Assembly (NCBI GenBank): GCA_009841265.1
Contig: VXMB01000007.1
Location: 186,001 to 250,000 of the forward strand
Direction: 5' to 3'
From: Gemmatimonadota bacterium
Lineage (GTDB): Bacteria > JAAXHH01
Length of the DNA stretch: 64,000 nucleotides
A model generated the notes under the pieces. The model did not search any database and was not told the origin of the DNA. It was given only the letters and a program-made list of their open reading frames with translations. The position numbers were made by a program, and so were the translations under genes. Positions 45,067 through 54,496 of this stretch are shown here, piece by piece (the stretch's first letter is position 1; the number at the start of each line of letters is the position of its first letter).

Positions 45067-47472
45067 TCAGTTCTGCTTCAGCGCGTTGACCGGGTTTCTG
45101 CCCGCCGCAGCCAGCGCATGCGCCCCGATCGTCAACCAGGCGATGACGAGCGCGACGACGCCTCCCGCGATGAACCACGCAAAGCTGATTCCCGCCGAAT
45201 AGGCGTAGTTCTGCAGCCATCGGGACATGACGAAATACGCCAGCGGCCAGGCGATGACGTTGGCCAGCAGGACATACTTCATGAAGTCCCTGGAGAGCAG
45301 CAGCACGATGTCTGAAACGGTGGCTCCGAGCACCTTTCGGATCCCGATCTCCCGGGTTCTCTGCTGGATTGAGAAGGAAGCCAGACCAAGCAGCCCAAGG
45401 CACGCGACGAGGATCGCAAGAAAGGCGAAGACCGCGAAGACCGTGCCCAGTTGCTGCTCGGCGCGGTAGAGGCTGTCGAAATCGTCGTCGAGGAACGTGA
45501 ATGCCAGTGGGTAAAGGGGATCGACCTCCTGCCACACCTCCTGGATCCGGGAGATGGTGTCCGTTACGTCCTCCGGCCTGATCCGGATAAGCACATCGGT
45601 GAAGTAGGGGGGATAGTGCGTGAATACGATCGGCTCGATTTCCTCGCGAATCGACTGAAGGTGAAAATCCTCCACGACCCCCAGCACGCGTCCCCGCAAT
45701 CCACCGTATTCAATCCATTCAACTGACTTGCCGATCGCATCGGGAGGCGCTTCCCAGCCCAGTTTCTGTACCGCAGTCTCGTTCAACATGATGACCATGG
45801 TCGAATCCATACCCCATTCGACCGGAAAGTTCCGGCCCGCCACGAGGTCTATTCCCATGACGTCCAGGAACCGGTCGTCCGATGTAAGCAGGGATACAAT
45901 GAGATTGTCCTCGGGGCTCATCTCATCAGAACGGACGGCCATAATCCGCGGTGCCTTCACGCCCGGGACCCCATCGGTCGTCGCCATTCCGACCACACCG
46001 GGCAACTGCGCCAGCCGCTGTTTCAGTACCGGGGTGCTTTCCCGTTGCTCACGTCCTGTGATTTTCACGACCATCACGTGCTCTTTGTTGAAACCGAGTC
46101 TCATGTCCTGTATGTACGTGAGCTGGTCGTAGATGACAGCGGTGCTGACCAGCAGAAAGATGGACATGACGAATTGTATCACGACCAGGACCTGACGGAG
46201 TCTCATCCCATGTGTTCCCGACTTCAAACTTCCTTTCAATACTTCGGTGGGCAGGAAGCCTGAGAGATAGACCGCGGGATAGCTGCCGGCCGCTACTGCG
46301 ATCACGAGGGTACCCGCCACGAGCGCCACCAGCACCAATCCGTTCGACAGCGCGAAGTCCAGTTGCTTTCCGGCCAGCGCGTTCACGCCGGGCAGGCAGA
46401 GGTACACAAGCGCGACCGCGACGACCATGGCGATTCCCGCCATAACGACGGCTTCTCCCAGGAACTGCCCCAGCAACTGCAACCGGTTGGCCCCCATCAC
46501 CTTGCGCACGCCCACTTCCCTGGCGCGCATGGCCGACCGCGCCGTGGCCAGGTTCACGAAGTTGATGCACGCGATGAGCGGTATGAGGAACGCGATGATC
46601 AGGAAGAGCACCACGTAGCGGAAATCACCGTTGGGCTCGAGTTCGCTGTCCCGTTGCGAATGCAGGTGAATGTCCAACAGGGGCTGCAAAGAAGGTCTTA
46701 ATACCTTGGTCGATTCGCTGAACCTGCCTGATTTGTTCCGTTCCAGAAAGGCGGGCAGTTGCGCTTCCAGGTCATCCGGAGAGGCGTTTTCATGCAACCT
46801 GAGATAGGTATATTGATTCTCGTGCATCTCCCATTCATCGAGGCTGTTCGGATACAGGGCATTCCGAGTCACAAGGGATATGATCATATCCGGGCGCATA
46901 TGCGAATTGGCGGGGATGTTCCACATGACGGCGGTCACCGTGAAATCCCACAGGTTATCCCCCCTGAGGACTTTCCCCATGGGATCATCGTCGCCGAAGT
47001 ACTTGAAGGCCATTTCCTCCGAGACCACGATCGAATACGGTTCGGTCAGCGCGGTCCGGGGATCGCCGGTGACGAAGGGAATAGAAAACATGTCAAGCAG
47101 GGCCGCGTCGGCCCAGATGACCTTTTGCTCGTAGAAACGCTTTTCCTCATGCATGATGAACCAGGCCGATGTCGTGCCCCTCACCCGGGCGAACAGCTCG
47201 ATTTCAGGAAAATCACGCTTCAGGGCGGGTCCCCAACCCGAAGGCGATCCCGCCGTCCGGACGGTCTGTCCGGCGCTTTCTATGTCATCGACGATCCGGT
47301 AGACCCGGTCAGCATTGGGATGATACCGATCGTAGCTCAACTCGTCCCAGACGTAGAGCAGGATCAGCATGCAGGCCGACAGCCCGATCGCGAGCCCCAC
47401 GATGTTGATGAGCGTGTAGGCAGGGTACCTGAGGAGGTTGCGAACGGCGATGGTGAGGTAGTTTTGGAGCAC
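45067..47472 (-). CDS. MacB/FtsX-type ABC permease, ~800 residues
   Basis: An inner-membrane protein of 801 residues with the duplicated MacB layout. Helix 1 (about 17-38) is followed by a periplasmic MacB_PCD-type domain (about 45-270), three helices with MRAREVGVRKVMGANRLQLL, another helix starting near residue 425, a second periplasmic domain, and three terminal helices with TREIGIRKVLGATVSDIVLL. It starts with GTG. No ATPase gene is adjacent, so the partner must be elsewhere. It is clearly a paralogue of the gene at 61525-63930. Such permeases pull lipids, peptides or drugs across or out of the periplasm by mechanotransmission. Confidence 0.9.
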   Translation of the reverse strand: MLQNYLTIAVRNLLRYPAYTLINIVGLAIGLSACMLILLYVWDELSYDRYHPNADRVYRIVDDIESAGQTVRTAGSPSGWGPALKRDFPEIELFARVRGTTSAWFIMHEEKRFYEQKVIWADAALLDMFSIPFVTGDPRTALTEPYSIVVSEEMAFKYFGDDDPMGKVLRGDNLWDFTVTAVMWNIPANSHMRPDMIISLVTRNALYPNSLDEWEMHENQYTYLRLHENASPDDLEAQLPAFLERNKSGRFSESTKVLRPSLQPLLDIHLHSQRDSELEPNGDFRYVVLFLIIAFLIPLIACINFVNLATARSAMRAREVGVRKVMGANRLQLLGQFLGEAVVMAGIAMVVAVALVYLCLPGVNALAGKQLDFALSNGLVLVALVAGTLVIAVAAGSYPAVYLSGFLPTEVLKGSLKSGTHGMRLRQVLVVIQFVMSIFLLVSTAVIYDQLTYIQDMRLGFNKEHVMVVKITGREQRESTPVLKQRLAQLPGVVGMATTDGVPGVKAPRIMAVRSDEMSPEDNLIVSLLTSDDRFLDVMGIDLVAGRNFPVEWGMDSTMVIMLNETAVQKLGWEAPPDAIGKSVEWIEYGGLRGRVLGVVEDFHLQSIREEIEPIVFTHYPPYFTDVLIRIRPEDVTDTISRIQEVWQEVDPLYPLAFTFLDDDFDSLYRAEQQLGTVFAVFAFLAILVACLGLLGLASFSIQQRTREIGIRKVLGATVSDIVLLLSRDFMKYVLLANVIAWPLAYFVMSRWLQNYAYSAGISFAWFIAGGVVALVIAWLTIGAHALAAAGRNPVNALKQN

Positions 47473-47592
47473 TTCTGTCTCGCGTAAAGGAAGATTAAGT
47501 GCTATGCTGGAACGTGTTATTTATGCAAGATACATCCTGATTTCAGTTACTCAACATAAGTTACTATCGCAATCCTGGAATCCCGGAAGTTG

Positions 47593-50175
47593 ATGATGAC
47601 TGATCCCTCGACCGATCCGATGACCGACACTTCACATCAGGCGTCGATCCCCGTAATCCGCCATGAAAGACCGCGGTTGTACAGGCCTGCCGACGATCCT
47701 GGCTTCCGTTTCGAGGCTCCGGCCGATCCGGTCCGTCGTCGCATCCTCTCCAAACTCCTGGCCGACTGTGAACTGTATGCAGGCCAGCGTCCCTGGCGAC
47801 GGGTTCCGCGTCGGGCGCACAGCCCCCATCCGAACCACCAGCTCTACCTGACCTTCTATACTGCCATGCACGCCACGGCCCTGATCGAGAATTACGCCTT
47901 TGCCTGGCGACTTACGGGCGACCCGCGCTGGCTCGGACGGGCCTGCGCATGGGTGCGGGCCGCGGCGAACTGGGACCACGGCGATCACGTGGAGGAGCAC
48001 TTCTACACGGTCAACCGGTATATGCAGGCATTCGCGCTTGCTCTCGACCTGATGGACGAGGTATTGCCGGAAGTGGAGAAGCGCCAGGTCCGCGACTGCC
48101 TCGTAGGGCTGATGGATCGCTGGTGGCCGTACGTGGACGAACGACGGCACTACACGGCAGGAGGGCACCACACCGTCGTCGACTATGGACACTTCGGCGT
48201 GGCCGCGGTTCACCTGCTGGGTGAACACCCCCGGGCGGAAGCCTGGGTACAGGCGGTTGTAGATCGTTTCCGCGGCGCCCTCCTGCCCAACGGATGCGGT
48301 CCCGGCGGAGAGCCCATCGACGGTCCCACATTCTGGGGATTTGAAAACCTCTGGCTGCTGCATTTCGCCGATGCAATGCGCAATGTGACCGGTGTCGACC
48401 TGCTAAGCGAGGCACCCGCCAGACTGCGTCTGCCGCTGAACTGGTTCCGCGCCCACTGGACGGCGCTTCGCGATATTCCAGATATGGTCTACTATCCCCC
48501 CAATGCAAACGTCCTGCTCGGTGGCCAGCTCAACGTCAATTCGCCCGTACTCCTGAGGCTGGCCCAGGAAGCCGGAGACGGGAGACTGCGGGACGTGGGC
48601 CTTTCCGATCCCCGCCTGGGCCGACTGTATCGCTTCGGAATGGGCGCCAGGGGTACGACGGCGGAGTGTATGATTTCCTACGGACCGTACGCCTATTGCT
48701 ACTACGATCCCGCGTTCCGGCCGGCCAGGGCGCGGCGCGTGACCACACTGGCGGGACGTTTCGACATGTACACGGGCCGTTTCGCCGTGATGCGCAGCAG
48801 TCATGGTTCCGATGCGGCTATCCTGTGCGTCAGCGGTTATGACGGCGGTCTGGCCGCCTGCTTCATGGAACTGCACGTTCAGTGGTCGGGCAGCCCTTTG
48901 CTGCGTACCATCAGCGCCTTCGAGGCCCAGCCGGTGCGTTGCGGCAGCCTGCCCTGCGTGGGCGGCCAGAACGAGAACGTCGCCAAATTGGGCGGCCTGA
49001 AGCGCACGAAGGACTGGCAGCGGCTGCTCGTCTCCTCCCGGCGAACCGAGCATGAATACTGGATTTCTCGCGGAGATCATCCGGTCCTGCTCGTAGCGCT
49101 GAGGCGACGTATGCGCGGCGTGCGGAAAGTCGCTGACGGCAGTTCGCTGGTCCGGCTGCGTGGCGGCGACGTCCTGCAATACGAAGCGGAACGCTGGTTC
49201 CGCGCGAATGGGGGACGCCTGCGGATTCGCTTCCGCCTGCGGGGACGCGCGAGCGTACACGAAAATGCGAGCGGACTCGAAAACGCGAGCGGTCCCAGGG
49301 TGCTGTTCAATGCAGGGAACGGTGTCGGCGGGCATTTCGGGACGGGGGTCAACACCTTCGCGCTCTTCGTAGACACGGACGGCCGATTGTGTTTCAGCGT
49401 GCAAAGCCAGAACAGCAACCTGGTTACCGTGCATGCGCCGGGTACGGCAGGCGTGGGAACCTGGCACGAAGCGCAGATCGCCTGGGACGGCTTCAACCGG
49501 CGCGGCGCCAATCCGTGGATGGAGATTGCCCTTGATGGCAAATCGAATCGACTGGACGACCCGGCGGTCTTCGGCGAGCTGGGACGGGACTCGCAGGGAC
49601 TCGCTTCGCGGAAGGAGCCGCGCACGTTCTACGCCAGGCCCAATACCGCCCTGGCCTTTGGCGGCTCGATACAGACGCCCGGAGTAACGGCGGACTGCGA
49701 TCTGTCCCTGATCGACCTTCGATGCCCGGGCAGGCGCCGGCTCACCGTGGACCCGGCCGTTGGCCTGGGACCCGAGACCGGTGGCGGCGAGCTGACCTAC
49801 AAGCTGAATCCCGTGGAACTGCTCGGCCTGGAGGGAGACCGCGCCCGCCTTGGTGCGGGATCTCGGGAGGTGGAGTTGATTTCAGTATTAGGTAGCGGCC
49901 TGACCATTCGGAAGGAAGAGGTGCCCTATGCGCCTCCGGGGCTCGCAGCCGGTAGCCTGGTCAGCTTTCTTCCGGATGCTACCGAGCCATCAACGCGGCT
50001 GGTGGCGGGTACGGACGGTGACATCCTGGTCCTGGCATTTAGCGACAGTTCGTCGAAGGCTCGAATTTCCCGGGTGGACGACCGGTTCAGACTGAGTGCG
50101 GGCGGCCGGGCGTATGCGTTTGAAGTTTCGCGGAGCCGTGGTGGGATACTGCGCCTTCACCAGGGACCTGAGTAG
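47593..50175 (+). CDS. heparinase II/III-like polysaccharide lyase candidate with a LamG-like insert
   Basis: A protein of 860 residues without an obvious signal peptide. The first ~330 residues form an alpha/alpha-toroid like that of heparinase II/III and alginate lyases (DUF4962-like): LTFYTAMHATALIENYAFAWRLTG, then DERRHYTAGGHHTVVDYGHFGVAAVHLL, then GEPIDGPTFWGF. A beta-rich C-terminal half contains a LamG/concanavalin-like segment at about residues 540-710 (RVLFNAGNGVGGHFG, GTWHEAQIAWDGF). The nested ATGs at 47593 and 47596 follow a GGAAG. It may cleave acidic polysaccharides and sits near esterase and deacetylase genes. The catalytic residues are not certain. Confidence 0.6.
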   Translation: MMTDPSTDPMTDTSHQASIPVIRHERPRLYRPADDPGFRFEAPADPVRRRILSKLLADCELYAGQRPWRRVPRRAHSPHPNHQLYLTFYTAMHATALIENYAFAWRLTGDPRWLGRACAWVRAAANWDHGDHVEEHFYTVNRYMQAFALALDLMDEVLPEVEKRQVRDCLVGLMDRWWPYVDERRHYTAGGHHTVVDYGHFGVAAVHLLGEHPRAEAWVQAVVDRFRGALLPNGCGPGGEPIDGPTFWGFENLWLLHFADAMRNVTGVDLLSEAPARLRLPLNWFRAHWTALRDIPDMVYYPPNANVLLGGQLNVNSPVLLRLAQEAGDGRLRDVGLSDPRLGRLYRFGMGARGTTAECMISYGPYAYCYYDPAFRPARARRVTTLAGRFDMYTGRFAVMRSSHGSDAAILCVSGYDGGLAACFMELHVQWSGSPLLRTISAFEAQPVRCGSLPCVGGQNENVAKLGGLKRTKDWQRLLVSSRRTEHEYWISRGDHPVLLVALRRRMRGVRKVADGSSLVRLRGGDVLQYEAERWFRANGGRLRIRFRLRGRASVHENASGLENASGPRVLFNAGNGVGGHFGTGVNTFALFVDTDGRLCFSVQSQNSNLVTVHAPGTAGVGTWHEAQIAWDGFNRRGANPWMEIALDGKSNRLDDPAVFGELGRDSQGLASRKEPRTFYARPNTALAFGGSIQTPGVTADCDLSLIDLRCPGRRRLTVDPAVGLGPETGGGELTYKLNPVELLGLEGDRARLGAGSREVELISVLGSGLTIRKEEVPYAPPGLAAGSLVSFLPDATEPSTRLVAGTDGDILVLAFSDSSSKARISRVDDRFRLSAGGRAYAFEVSRSRGGILRLHQGPE

Positions 50176-50197
50176 AGTTTTCCGGATCGCGTTGGCT

Positions 50198-50938
50198 TCA
50201 ATCGTCCCGCCGCTGCTTCACCAACCAATCCCAGAGTTCAGGATCGCCATACGCGTTTTCCCATGCCCCGACATGTCCCGCTTCCGGGTACACGGTAAAT
50301 CGGACATTGCCCCCGGCCTTCTCAAGCGCATCGACCATCTCCTGCGATCGCTCCAGCGGAACGGCCTCGTCTTTAGCGCCGTGGAAGACCCAGGTCGGAA
50401 TCTCTTTCATCAGCGGTGCCTTCTCCGGCTCCCCGCCCCCACAGATGGGAACGGCTGCGGCGAACAGGTCCGGATAGGTGTAGGCCAGTCCCCAGGACCC
50501 GTATCCGCCCATGCTGAGACCGGTCACGTAGATCCGGGACGTATCGATGCGATGCGTTTCGACGACTTCGTTGATCAGCGCATGAAGCGTTTCGATTGAC
50601 CACCACACACCTTCAGGACATTGCGGTGATATGACCACGAAGGGGAAGTCCTCGCCTTCCGCGATCATCTTCGGCGGACCGTGGACCTTTACCAGTTCGA
50701 GGTCGTCTCCACGCTCGCCTGCACCGTGCAGGAAAAGGAGCAGCGGCCATTCCTGCTCGTTCGTTTCGTATGCCGGTGGCAAATACAGGAGGTAATTCAT
50801 CTCACTGGTCTCTCCATTGCTGGTTGGTGCCAGACGCATTTCAGCCTGTCGTTTAGAGGACTGGGCAGCGCCTGGGTGGTCGATCAGCAGGTTGCAACAG
50901 AGCGCAAAAACTAGTGTGAAGAATAGACGTGAAATCAT
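50198..50938 (-). CDS. exported alpha/beta-hydrolase, esterase/phospholipase type
   Basis: A protein of 246 residues with a signal peptide ending near HPGAAQ (residue 26). The alpha/beta-hydrolase core has LLLFLHGAGERGDD as the oxyanion segment, the nucleophile Ser142 in VTGLSMGGYGSWG, a late Asp in GAKDEAVPLERS and a His in PEAGHVGAW. This layout fits PHB-depolymerase/dienelactone-type esterases. The ATG at 50938 is chosen since GGAGAG lies about eight bases upstream; the longer open frame is shadow. It is periplasmic or secreted. Deacylation of plant or algal polysaccharide is one possible role. Confidence 0.85.
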   Translation of the reverse strand: MISRLFFTLVFALCCNLLIDHPGAAQSSKRQAEMRLAPTSNGETSEMNYLLYLPPAYETNEQEWPLLLFLHGAGERGDDLELVKVHGPPKMIAEGEDFPFVVISPQCPEGVWWSIETLHALINEVVETHRIDTSRIYVTGLSMGGYGSWGLAYTYPDLFAAAVPICGGGEPEKAPLMKEIPTWVFHGAKDEAVPLERSQEMVDALEKAGGNVRFTVYPEAGHVGAWENAYGDPELWDWLVKQRRDD

Positions 50939-51026
50939 GGCGGATTTCTCTCCTTCGATATAGCGGAGTCGTGGATGTTCGGCGGGAGGTACTATGCAAG
51001 GTCGTGCGGGAACGTATTGGAACCAT

Positions 51027-52031
51027 TCAGGATCTCGGCCGGTCACCCATCTCGACCACTGTCCCGTCTCGCACCTGCGTCGTGAAACGCAGCACACCGG
51101 GCCGTGCAACTTCTGCGGCCAGTTCCACACCGTCCACCACGACACGGGGATCGCGGCACCAGGCCGGCGGGACACCGGCTTCCAAAGTCAGACTGCGAAA
51201 CGGAACCTGGTTGGGCAAATCCGGCAGCCCAATTCGGTAGCGTTTCGAGTCGCCCTCACCACCCGCCTTCTCAATCTGCGCATGCCTTCGCATAAGGTGG
51301 TAACTGAGCGCTTCTTCGGGCACTGCGCACCAGACATCGTCGCCTCCTTCGGACAGGACCGTTTCAAGGCGTTGCCTGAGCTGGGCTTCGGAGCAGTCCT
51401 TGTTGGGATGAACGGCCGTCTCCAGCGGGCAGTGGCAGTAATCGATGAGCCAACCCTGCACGGTCTGGGCCTGGCGGATATTCCGGAAAGGATCGTAGGC
51501 GCTGTAAAAGGGCGGGTAGTAGTGGTCGTGCAGCGGAGTTCGATTGATCCAGAACAGTTCATCTTCGGGGAGATTCAGCGCGTCCGTCAGGCTCATAGCG
51601 CCCAGGTAGCCGTAGCGGCGGCAGGCTTCGAGGACGTGGTCGGCCATGTTGGTGTTGTCGCCTGGTGAGCAGTAGAGGATGATCGATTCGCCGAGGGCTT
51701 CCTCCAAAACCTGCTTCGCGTGGCCAATCTCTTTATCCGCCATCTCTGGCGTAATAACGTCGTGGCTCCACGAGTGGTTGCCCACGCCCCAGCCGCGGGC
51801 GAGCAGGTCGCGCAGCTCGTCGCCGTTCATGTGGCGATAGCCGTTGAAGCTGGAGTTACCGATATTGCGGACCTCGCCCATCTGGCCGACGACGACTTCC
51901 ACGTGGCCGGGGATCTTGTACTCTTCGTGCATGGGAACGGCGAAGCGATGCAGGTCGGCGAGGGCCTCGTCATAGGTGATCGAGTAAACCCAGCGTTTGC
52001 CGTATTTCCAGGGACAGATGTCCAGGCTCAT
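51027..52031 (-). CDS. polysaccharide deacetylase (NodB-like) family protein
   Basis: A protein of 334 residues with a NodB homology fold. Motif 1 is ITYDEA (Asp21) in place of TFDDG, and motif 2 is GNHSWSHD (His86 and His90). The metal-binding Asp-His-His triad is therefore complete. There is no leader peptide, unusual for a cell-wall deacetylase, so it may act on a cytoplasmic substrate. The last ~60 residues form a beta-rich tail. It starts 15 bases after the isochorismatase-like gene's stop on the same strand, making a three-gene run with a DegT-type enzyme. Confidence 0.78.
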   Translation of the reverse strand: MSLDICPWKYGKRWVYSITYDEALADLHRFAVPMHEEYKIPGHVEVVVGQMGEVRNIGNSSFNGYRHMNGDELRDLLARGWGVGNHSWSHDVITPEMADKEIGHAKQVLEEALGESIILYCSPGDNTNMADHVLEACRRYGYLGAMSLTDALNLPEDELFWINRTPLHDHYYPPFYSAYDPFRNIRQAQTVQGWLIDYCHCPLETAVHPNKDCSEAQLRQRLETVLSEGGDDVWCAVPEEALSYHLMRRHAQIEKAGGEGDSKRYRIGLPDLPNQVPFRSLTLEAGVPPAWCRDPRVVVDGVELAAEVARPGVLRFTTQVRDGTVVEMGDRPRS

Positions 52032-52046
52032 GGCGCGTGTCTCACA

Positions 52047-52850
52047 TCAGTTGGACCGATCGTCCTGAATTTGCTCTATAGCCTGCTGGAACTGCGCAAA
52101 GGTACAACCATGTCCGAGGGTCCACTCGAAGATGTGGAGCCCATAGTTGGTCGCCAGCCGTTGCGGAAAGGTGTCCGGCGACTCGACGCCGACAGTCGCA
52201 TCTCGCATCACCACGCAACGATAGCCGCGCGCCAGCATGGGCCGGGCGGCTCCCTCGGCGCCGAGCAGGCACATGTCGGCCGCGAATCCCATGTAGATGA
52301 GCGTTTCGATGCCGCGTTCCCGCAGGTATTCGTCCAGCGTGTCGGAGTAGAAGACGAGGGGCTCGTCGCCAACCGGAGAAACGATTTCGGCGCGCTGCAT
52401 CTCCGCCAGGGGCGAGCGGGCCATGTAGTCCTCGCCGTGGGCCCGATCGAACAGCTCCTGCCTGACCGGGTGAACGGTTGCCGCAGCGTTCGACCGCCGT
52501 GATTCGATGTGGGGATACTTCCGGTCCATCCAGTCCGTTTCGACGTGGCAGACGGTCATCCCGATCGAGCGCGCCAGGTCCATGGCCGGGCGGATGACAT
52601 CGGCCATGATGCGGGCGGCCTCCGCCGTCGCCTGCGGCCAGCCCATGCCGACACAGTAGTTGGCGTCCGTGGCCGGACCGTCGGGACAACCGATGTTCCA
52701 GCAGTGGAGGCCGACCAAAGCGGTCTTTTCGATGGGCAGCGAAAGGGTGACTTCCACGTATCCCGCGTGGTCTGTGGGTACGGAACGATAGTAACGGGCG
52801 GGAACGCGCAGCGTTTTCTCCACCGAGTGATTTTCGTCTCTTTCGCTCAT
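52047..52850 (-). CDS. isochorismatase-like cysteine hydrolase, catalytic Asp and Lys not conserved
   Basis: A protein of 267 residues of the isochorismatase-like fold. The catalytic Cys is Cys194 in YMGFAADMCLLG, after the usual hydrophobic strand. The typical D-x-Q near the N-terminus is replaced by LVGLHCWN, and the motif with the catalytic Lys is not evident. The start is the ATG at 52850, which overlaps the TGA of the DegT gene as ATGA. The longer frame upstream is shadow. The enzyme may hydrolyse an amide or have lost activity. It lies between a DegT aminotransferase and a deacetylase. Confidence 0.78.
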   Translation of the reverse strand: MSERDENHSVEKTLRVPARYYRSVPTDHAGYVEVTLSLPIEKTALVGLHCWNIGCPDGPATDANYCVGMGWPQATAEAARIMADVIRPAMDLARSIGMTVCHVETDWMDRKYPHIESRRSNAAATVHPVRQELFDRAHGEDYMARSPLAEMQRAEIVSPVGDEPLVFYSDTLDEYLRERGIETLIYMGFAADMCLLGAEGAARPMLARGYRCVVMRDATVGVESPDTFPQRLATNYGLHIFEWTLGHGCTFAQFQQAIEQIQDDRSN

Positions 52851-54115
52851 ATCCGGTTCTCGTCGGCAACGCGGTGCACGATCGCGGCCGCCTGTTCGCA
52901 GTGGTGGGGCTCGTACTTGTCGCAGAACGAACTCCAGCGGATGTAGCGCTCCAGGATCTCGTGTGCGTTCGGACAGCTTTCTGCGTCGTATCGGTAGGCA
53001 CGTGACGCCGGGGGTTGTGAATAGGGGAAGCGTTGCCGCGTTGCCGCATCGTTCAGGAAGGGCAGGGCCACCGGCAACAGGTAGTAGCGCATCGGACTCG
53101 CCCCGGGGATGCCTCCTGTCGCCACCTGCGCACCAAGTGCCTCCACGTCGCATCGGAACTGTTCCGGGTCGATGGTGAATCCCGCCATCCAGCAGGAGTA
53201 TACTTCGGTCTCAGGGGGGATCGGTAATGCCGCAATGCCCGGAATCTCGTTGAGGAGCGCGCTCAGCATGCGGATCATGCGATCACGCTGCTCAACCTGT
53301 GGACGGATGATCTCCAGCTGGGCCAGGCTGATTGCCGCGGTGGACTGCGTCATGCGATGGGCGAAGCCGTTCGCCGTGTGTATACGCCCGAAGTGCTCGA
53401 CCATTTCTCCAGCACGACTCTGGCCGATAAACCGCGCCCGTTCGGCCAGCGCATCGTCGTCGGTGAGGATGCAGCCGCCCACGTCCGAGCCCATGGTCTT
53501 CTCCGCGTCGAAGGAGAACCCCCCGGCCGTCGCCAGGGTGCCGGCATAGCGGCCCTTGTAGCGGCCGAAGACCGACTGGCAGGCATCCTCGTAGACCACC
53601 AGTCCGTGGCGCGCGGCGACTTCGTTGATGGTGTCCATGTCGCAGATCAGGCCGCTGAGGTGCACGGCGAGGATCGCCCGGGTTCGATCTGAAATGCACG
53701 CCTCGATGGTCTCGGCGCTCACGTTGATCGTACCGGGCGCGGTGTCGGCGAACACGGGAATGTACCCGGCGCTGATCACCCCCTGCACGGTACCGAAGTC
53801 ACTGACCGAGCTCACGATGATCTCGTCACCGGGTTCGAAGTCGAATGCCGCCGCCAGTACGGCCAGTGCCGGCGTGCATCCCGGCGTGGCGATACAGTGG
53901 GCGACGCCGTTTGCCTCGGCGAAGGCGCGCTCGAACCGGCCCACCATGTCGCAGGTCAGCCCGGAATCGACGACCTCGGCCAGGTACTCCATGGCGCGCG
54001 GACCGATCTCCCGGGGAAAAGGCTGCGGCAGCGGACCGTCGGATGCCTGCTGGGTATCGGCCCCGTAGCGCGCGTGCTCGCGCTCAAGGCGGTCGGATAC
54101 TGTTTCGGACGCCAT
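52847..54115 (-). CDS. DegT/DnrJ/EryC1/StrS-family PLP aminotransferase
   Basis: A fold-type I PLP enzyme of 422 residues. The PLP lysine is Lys206 in GGFSFDAEKTMGSDVGG, and VYEDACQSVFGRYKG contains the Asp-x-x-Gln contacts, as in sugar aminotransferases. The N-terminal part (PREIGPRAMEYLAEVVDSGLTCDMVGRFERAFAE) also matches the family. Such enzymes make amino sugars from keto sugars. The ATG at 54115 has GGAGG just upstream; the ATG at 54130 has none. Its stop is shared with the isochorismatase-like gene. The deacetylase downstream suggests metabolism of an N-acyl amino sugar, an inference. Confidence 0.86.
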   Translation of the reverse strand: MASETVSDRLEREHARYGADTQQASDGPLPQPFPREIGPRAMEYLAEVVDSGLTCDMVGRFERAFAEANGVAHCIATPGCTPALAVLAAAFDFEPGDEIIVSSVSDFGTVQGVISAGYIPVFADTAPGTINVSAETIEACISDRTRAILAVHLSGLICDMDTINEVAARHGLVVYEDACQSVFGRYKGRYAGTLATAGGFSFDAEKTMGSDVGGCILTDDDALAERARFIGQSRAGEMVEHFGRIHTANGFAHRMTQSTAAISLAQLEIIRPQVEQRDRMIRMLSALLNEIPGIAALPIPPETEVYSCWMAGFTIDPEQFRCDVEALGAQVATGGIPGASPMRYYLLPVALPFLNDAATRQRFPYSQPPASRAYRYDAESCPNAHEILERYIRWSSFCDKYEPHHCEQAAAIVHRVADENRI

Positions 54116-54142
54116 CCTACCTCCATTCATGCTTTGTGCGCG

Positions 54143-54496
54143 TCAACCCGCCCTTGCACCGTCTGGTACAGGTAGTTCGGGTACCAACAGGCATGGTGTA
54201 AGCCCGTCCGCATACCCGATGTCGAAGAGCATTCCCTGGGAAACCTCTCCAGCCATCTTCCTCTCAGCCAGATTCACCACGAAGAGGGCTTGCTTTCCTT
54301 CGATTTCCTTCGGATCTGACCGCTCTTGCTTGATTCCCGCAAGGATCGACCGGGTGTGATCCCCGAAGTCGACTACCAGCTTCACGAGTTTGTTCGACGC
54401 GGCCACATCTTCGACCGTGGTGATCGTACCGGCGCGAATGTCGAGTTTCTCGAAATCCTCGAAAGAGATGGTTTTCTTTAGTGGAGCGGGTTTCAT
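54143..54496 (-). CDS. CsaA-like tRNA-binding domain protein
   Basis: An OB-fold tRNA-binding protein of 117 residues, as in CsaA, the C-terminal domain of MetRS and Trbp111. It has SFEDFEKLDIRAGTI, then LVKLVVDFGDHTRSILAGI and ALFVVNLAERKMAGEVSQGML, all hallmarks. CsaA-type proteins bind tRNA or have chaperone activity. The ATG overlaps the stop of a GNAT gene as ATGA, in a Nudix-GNAT-CsaA run. The length fits a stand-alone CsaA (about 110). Confidence 0.9.
   Translation of the reverse strand: MKPAPLKKTISFEDFEKLDIRAGTITTVEDVAASNKLVKLVVDFGDHTRSILAGIKQERSDPKEIEGKQALFVVNLAERKMAGEVSQGMLFDIGYADGLTPCLLVPELPVPDGARAG

Noticed and set aside
51176..52031. Possible HutG or other deformylase among the deacetylase cluster
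   Set aside because: The gene at 51027-52031 has NodB motifs, not the N-formylglutamate amidohydrolase motifs.
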